Below are positions 3,617 through 6,176 of a stretch of 6,176 nt of DNA, piece after piece. Both the position numbers and the translations under genes were made by a program. The stretch comes from Rickettsiales bacterium. Lineage in GTDB: Bacteria > Pseudomonadota > Alphaproteobacteria > Rickettsiales > UBA3002. Where the stretch lies: NCBI GenBank assembly GCA_947441895.1, contig CANEUT010000099.1, positions 1 to 6,176 on the forward strand, written 5' to 3'. Each line of letters opens with the position of its first letter. The stretch's first letter is position 1. The notes under the pieces are model-generated. The model was not told where the DNA came from and did no database searches. It was given only the letters and a program-made list of their open reading frames with translations.

Positions 3617-6176
3617 CTAGGCCGCGTCGGCTTCAGGCGCCAGCACCACGTCGCAGTTCAATTCCGCACCGTTTTGCCAAGTAATCACTTCAATGTTGCC
3701 GGCGCCTTTCAAATCGAATTCGGCGCTTGGGGCTTTTGCCACATCAAGTGTGCTTGTGACAGTTAGCTGGGCGACGGGGAATTTAATCGACTTGCTGGCT
3801 TCCGACTTTGCGCGGCGCACTTGTTCGAGCACTTCATTAATCAACGCACCGGCTTTAGTCGCCGCTTCATCATTCAGGTAATCTTCGGCTAGGGGCCACT
3901 GGCCCATAGCATGGAGTGAGCCCTTGGCGGTGTAATCCTCGGCGAAGATGTTGGAATAAAGTTCTTCCGTCACATGCGGAACGAAGGGTGCGTAGAGCTT
4001 CAAAATGCCATTGAGCACATAATAAAGCGTGCGCACGGCGGATTGTTGGGCGGCGGCAGTTGCCGAACCATCTTCGTTGTAAACGCGCTTTTTAATCAGC
4101 TCTAAATAATTATCGCAGAAATCCGCCCAGAAGAACTGGTTGGTTGCATCCAACGCATCGGCATATTCATAACGCGCGAAGGCAGCGGTGGCCTTGGCGA
4201 TGGTTTGGTGAAGGCTGCTCAAAATCCAGCGGTCGAGCGTTTCGGTGATGGCAGTGTCCGTTGCGGCGGTGGTGGGTGCGCTATCCATCTTGCTTAAATG
4301 AATGGCGGCGAACTGGGTGGCGTTCCATAATTTGCCGACGAGCTTTTTGCCGATCTTCAGCAAATCAGGTGAGAAGGCGGTGTCTTGCCCTAAGCGCGAG
4401 GTGCCAGCCCAATAGCGCACGGCATCGGTGCCTTTCTCCTCGATGAGGGCGACGGGGGTCACCACGTTGCCCTTCGACTTGCTCATCTTGGATTTATCCT
4501 CAGCCAGGCACCAGCCGGAGATCATAAGGTTCTTCCATGGAATGGACTGGTTGTGCAAATGCGCCTTCACAATCGTGTAAAACGCCCAGGTGCGGATAAT
4601 TTCATGCGCCTGCGGCCGCAAATCGGCTGGGAAGAGTTTGGAAAACCTGTCATTCTGAGGCGTAGCCGAAGAATCTCGAGCAGCAGAGAGATCCTTCGCT
4701 TCGCTCAGGATGACCGTTTCAGAAATCGCCCCCGCGCTCAGCTGCGGGCTGATGGAGCTGGTGGCCCATGTGTCCATGACGTCGGTGTCGGCGAGGATAG
4801 TGACCTTTGCGCCATCGGAAAGACGCACAGCTTCAAATGCATTACCTTGTTCGTCGGAGGTTCTTCTGTATCCAAACGGCACATCAGAAAGCGGATTTAC
4901 GGGCAGGTCTTCTGGCCGCGCAAGCACCCTTACTGAACTCTGAACTCCGGACTCTGAACTCTCTACATACCACACTGGAAACGGAACCCCAAAATACCGC
5001 TGGCGGCTGATGCACCAATCCCAGTTCAGCCCGTCAATCCACTGCTCGATGCGGATGCGCATCCATTCAGGGTTCCAGTTACATTCAGCGGCTTTGGCTT
5101 TCAGCGCCTCTTTATGCCCCAGCACATTCACAAACCACTGATGGGTGGGAATCAGCTCCAGCGGGGCGCCGGAACGTTCGGCGGTTTTTACCGCGTGGGT
5201 GATGGGGGTTTGTTTCACCAGCAAACCGGCTTCTTTTAACAGCGCAATCACCGTTTCGCGCGCGCCCAGATGTTTCGGGTCGGTGTTCGATACTTTTTTA
5301 CCGTTCAGCGCTTCGGCTAGGGCCTCTGGCCAGTGGAAGCCATCAGGGAATTTGCCTTCGGCCAGTGCCAAGTTCAAATCAATCTTGCCGAATTTGTTGA
5401 GCACCATGCGCGTGGGCAGCTGGTGCTTGCGCCATTTTTCAATGTCGGCTTCGTCACCAAACGTACAGCACATCATGAGGCCGGTGCCTTTGTCAGGGTC
5501 CACCGCTACATCCGTCAGCACCGGAACGGGAAAGCCGAACAGCGGCACTTCGGCATCTTTGCCGTGCAGATGCGTATAGCGCGAATCTTCCGGATGGCAG
5601 AAGAGGGCAACGCAGGCGGGCAGCAGTTCGGGCCGCGTGGTCATGATGGTGAGCGGCGTGCCCTCGCACATGAAAATAATGTCGTTCGCGTTGCTGGGCA
5701 GTTCTTTATCCACCACCTCGGCCTGCGCGATGGCGGTCTGATCGACCGGATCCCACAGCATGGGTTGCAGCTTGCGATAAACTTCGCCCTTATTCACCAA
5801 ATCCAGAAATGAAAGCTGCGACAGGCGGCGCGAATCATCGCTGATGGTGTGATATTCCTGATCCCAATCCACACTCAGTGCGATGGATTGAAACAGTGCG
5901 CGGAATTCTTGGCGGGCTTCTTCAGAAACGCCGAGGCATTCGGCGATGAAGGCTTCGCGGCTCATATCGACCGCGCGGATTTTTTTGGTTTTTTCGACCA
6001 GGCGCTCGGTGGGCAGGCCGTTATCATCAAATCCCATGGGGTAGAAAACATTTTTGCCCATCATGCGCTGAAAGCGGGCGATGAAATCAGCCTGCGTGTA
6101 GCTATACACATGGCCCATGTGAAGCGTGCCAGAAACGGTGGGCGGCGGCGTGTCAATCACATAGGAATCGGCACGC
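3617..6176 (-). CDS. valS: Valyl-tRNA synthetase, archaeal-like type (5' end outside window)
   Basis: This class I synthetase charges tRNA-Val and edits mis-activated threonine. The frame is open to the right edge: ADSYVIDTPPP precedes the HMGH form of the HIGH motif (6110-6121), so the GTG at 6158-6160 is internal and the true start is outside. The CP1 editing domain includes PLTIMTTRPELLPACVALF and GTGLMMCCTFGDEADIEKW. WDWCISRQRYFGVPFPVWY, DVMDTWATSSISPQ and LRPQAHEIIRTWAFYT follow, and then KMSKS (4475-4489) and an anticodon-binding domain (DRWILSSL onward). The CTFGDEAD form of the editing site, and the lack of a long C-terminal coiled-coil arm, fit the archaeal-like ValRS reported in Rickettsia rather than the usual bacterial one. 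Two loops carry repeat DNA in frame: a 22-codon palindromic element (4649-4714) and a heptamer array (4934-4961). Catalytic motifs are intact, so the enzyme is probably active. The glycosyltransferase gene lies downstream on the same strand after a 92-base gap. Confidence 0.96.
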   Translation of the reverse strand, partial: RADSYVIDTPPPTVSGTLHMGHVYSYTQADFIARFQRMMGKNVFYPMGFDDNGLPTERLVEKTKKIRAVDMSREAFIAECLGVSEEARQEFRALFQSIALSVDWDQEYHTISDDSRRLSQLSFLDLVNKGEVYRKLQPMLWDPVDQTAIAQAEVVDKELPSNANDIIFMCEGTPLTIMTTRPELLPACVALFCHPEDSRYTHLHGKDAEVPLFGFPVPVLTDVAVDPDKGTGLMMCCTFGDEADIEKWRKHQLPTRMVLNKFGKIDLNLALAEGKFPDGFHWPEALAEALNGKKVSNTDPKHLGARETVIALLKEAGLLVKQTPITHAVKTAERSGAPLELIPTHQWFVNVLGHKEALKAKAAECNWNPEWMRIRIEQWIDGLNWDWCISRQRYFGVPFPVWYVESSESGVQSSVRVLARPEDLPVNPLSDVPFGYRRTSDEQGNAFEAVRLSDGAKVTILADTDVMDTWATSSISPQLSAGAISETVILSEAKDLSAARDSSATPQNDRFSKLFPADLRPQAHEIIRTWAFYTIVKAHLHNQSIPWKNLMISGWCLAEDKSKMSKSKGNVVTPVALIEEKGTDAVRYWAGTSRLGQDTAFSPDLLKIGKKLVGKLWNATQFAAIHLSKMDSAPTTAATDTAITETLDRWILSSLHQTIAKATAAFARYEYADALDATNQFFWADFCDNYLELIKKRVYNEDGSATAAAQQSAVRTLYYVLNGILKLYAPFVPHVTEELYSNIFAEDYTAKGSLHAMGQWPLAEDYLNDEAATKAGALINEVLEQVRRAKSEASKSIKFPVAQLTVTSTLDVAKAPSAEFDLKGAGNIEVITWQNGAELNCDVVLAPEADAA
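4649..4714 (-). repeat. 66-bp palindromic element inserted in frame in valS
   Basis: The element runs from GTCATTCTGAG (4649-4659) to CTCAGGATGAC (4704-4714), inverted copies with one mismatch. Its inner arms, GAATCTC (4671-4677) and GAGATCC (4688-4694), continue the palindrome around a short loop. It is 66 bases, exactly 22 codons in register with valS, and reads VILSEAKDL...TPQND on the coding strand. Repeats of this type, giving VILSEAKDL when translated, are common between genes in many bacteria. Here it lies between SSISPQLSAGAISET and RFSKLFPADLRPQAHE, a variable stretch between two conserved catalytic-core segments. No clear target-site duplication is visible at the edges. The 16-mer at 4693-4708 recurs at 2045-2060. 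Confidence 0.85.
4934..4961 (-). repeat. Four tandem heptamers (GAGTTCA type) inside valS
   Basis: On the coding strand four 7-base units follow one another: GAGTTCA, GAGTCCG, GAGTTCA, GAGTTCA. Three are identical and the second differs at two positions. Together with flanking bases they encode ESSESGVQSSV, between the conserved FPVWYV and RVLARPEDLPVNP. Because seven is not a multiple of three, each unit is read in a different frame, so the repeat is a DNA-level pattern and not a protein repeat. The low-complexity Ser-rich result fits a tolerated surface loop. Confidence 0.75.

Noticed and set aside
4934..4961. CRISPR-like array
   Set aside because: The units are only 7 bases and directly abut, with no spacers; this is a short tandem repeat in a coding loop.
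3693..5812. Several plus-strand open frames of 60-159 codons opposite valS
   Set aside because: They are antisense to a confidently identified essential gene, overlap one another in different frames, and show no family motifs.
6158..6160. GTG as the valS start codon
   Set aside because: The frame stays open upstream with ADSYV before IDTPPP, as expected for residues preceding the HIGH block, so the start is beyond the window.

Overview
This 6.2 kb window carries four protein genes, all read from the minus strand. In transcription order they are valS (valyl-tRNA synthetase, running off the right edge), a GT4-type glycosyltransferase, hfq, and hflX. The hfq-hflX pair, the Hfq sequence with an acidic C-terminal tip, and the HflX sequence point to a proteobacterium, most likely an alphaproteobacterium. 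The ValRS is of the shorter archaeal-like kind known from Rickettsia. The visible base composition (about 47-58% G+C in hand-counted 60-base blocks) is far too GC-rich for Rickettsia itself, so an environmental or host-associated alphaproteobacterium related to, but distinct from, Rickettsia is the best guess. This taxonomic placement is inference.

Layout: 1-53 holds half of a palindromic intergenic repeat. hflX occupies 67-1329, and a second copy of the same repeat family (1337-1448) sits in the hfq-hflX gap and overlaps the 5' end of the longest hflX frame. hfq is at 1471-1743. From 1744 to 2381 there is no intact protein gene. That stretch contains a possible plus-strand promoter and small RNA ending in a very clear intrinsic terminator (1996-2029), two long hairpin repeats (2034-2074 and 2085-2122), and a decayed second copy of the valS 3' end (2147-2260). 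The glycosyltransferase follows at 2382-3524, then a 92-base gap and valS (3617 to beyond 6176).

How the genes relate: Hfq (sRNA chaperone) and HflX (ribosome-splitting GTPase) are a classic conserved pair acting on RNA and stalled ribosomes. The possible sRNA diverging from hfq would be a natural Hfq client because of its U-rich terminator tail. The glycosyltransferase is functionally unrelated and lies between the true valS 3' end and the valS 3' relic, so it may have been inserted there.

The most striking signal is inside valS. A complete 66-bp palindromic repeat of a type usually found between genes lies in frame in the coding sequence (4649-4714, 22 codons), and a second, heptameric tandem repeat lies in another loop (4934-4961). 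This resembles the Rickettsia palindromic elements known to invade protein genes, but the repeat sequence is different. Its ends resemble those of the repeats flanking hflX, and 16 of its bases recur in the loop of the hairpin at 2034-2074. The window may therefore show a family of short palindromic elements that spread through both intergenic and coding DNA.
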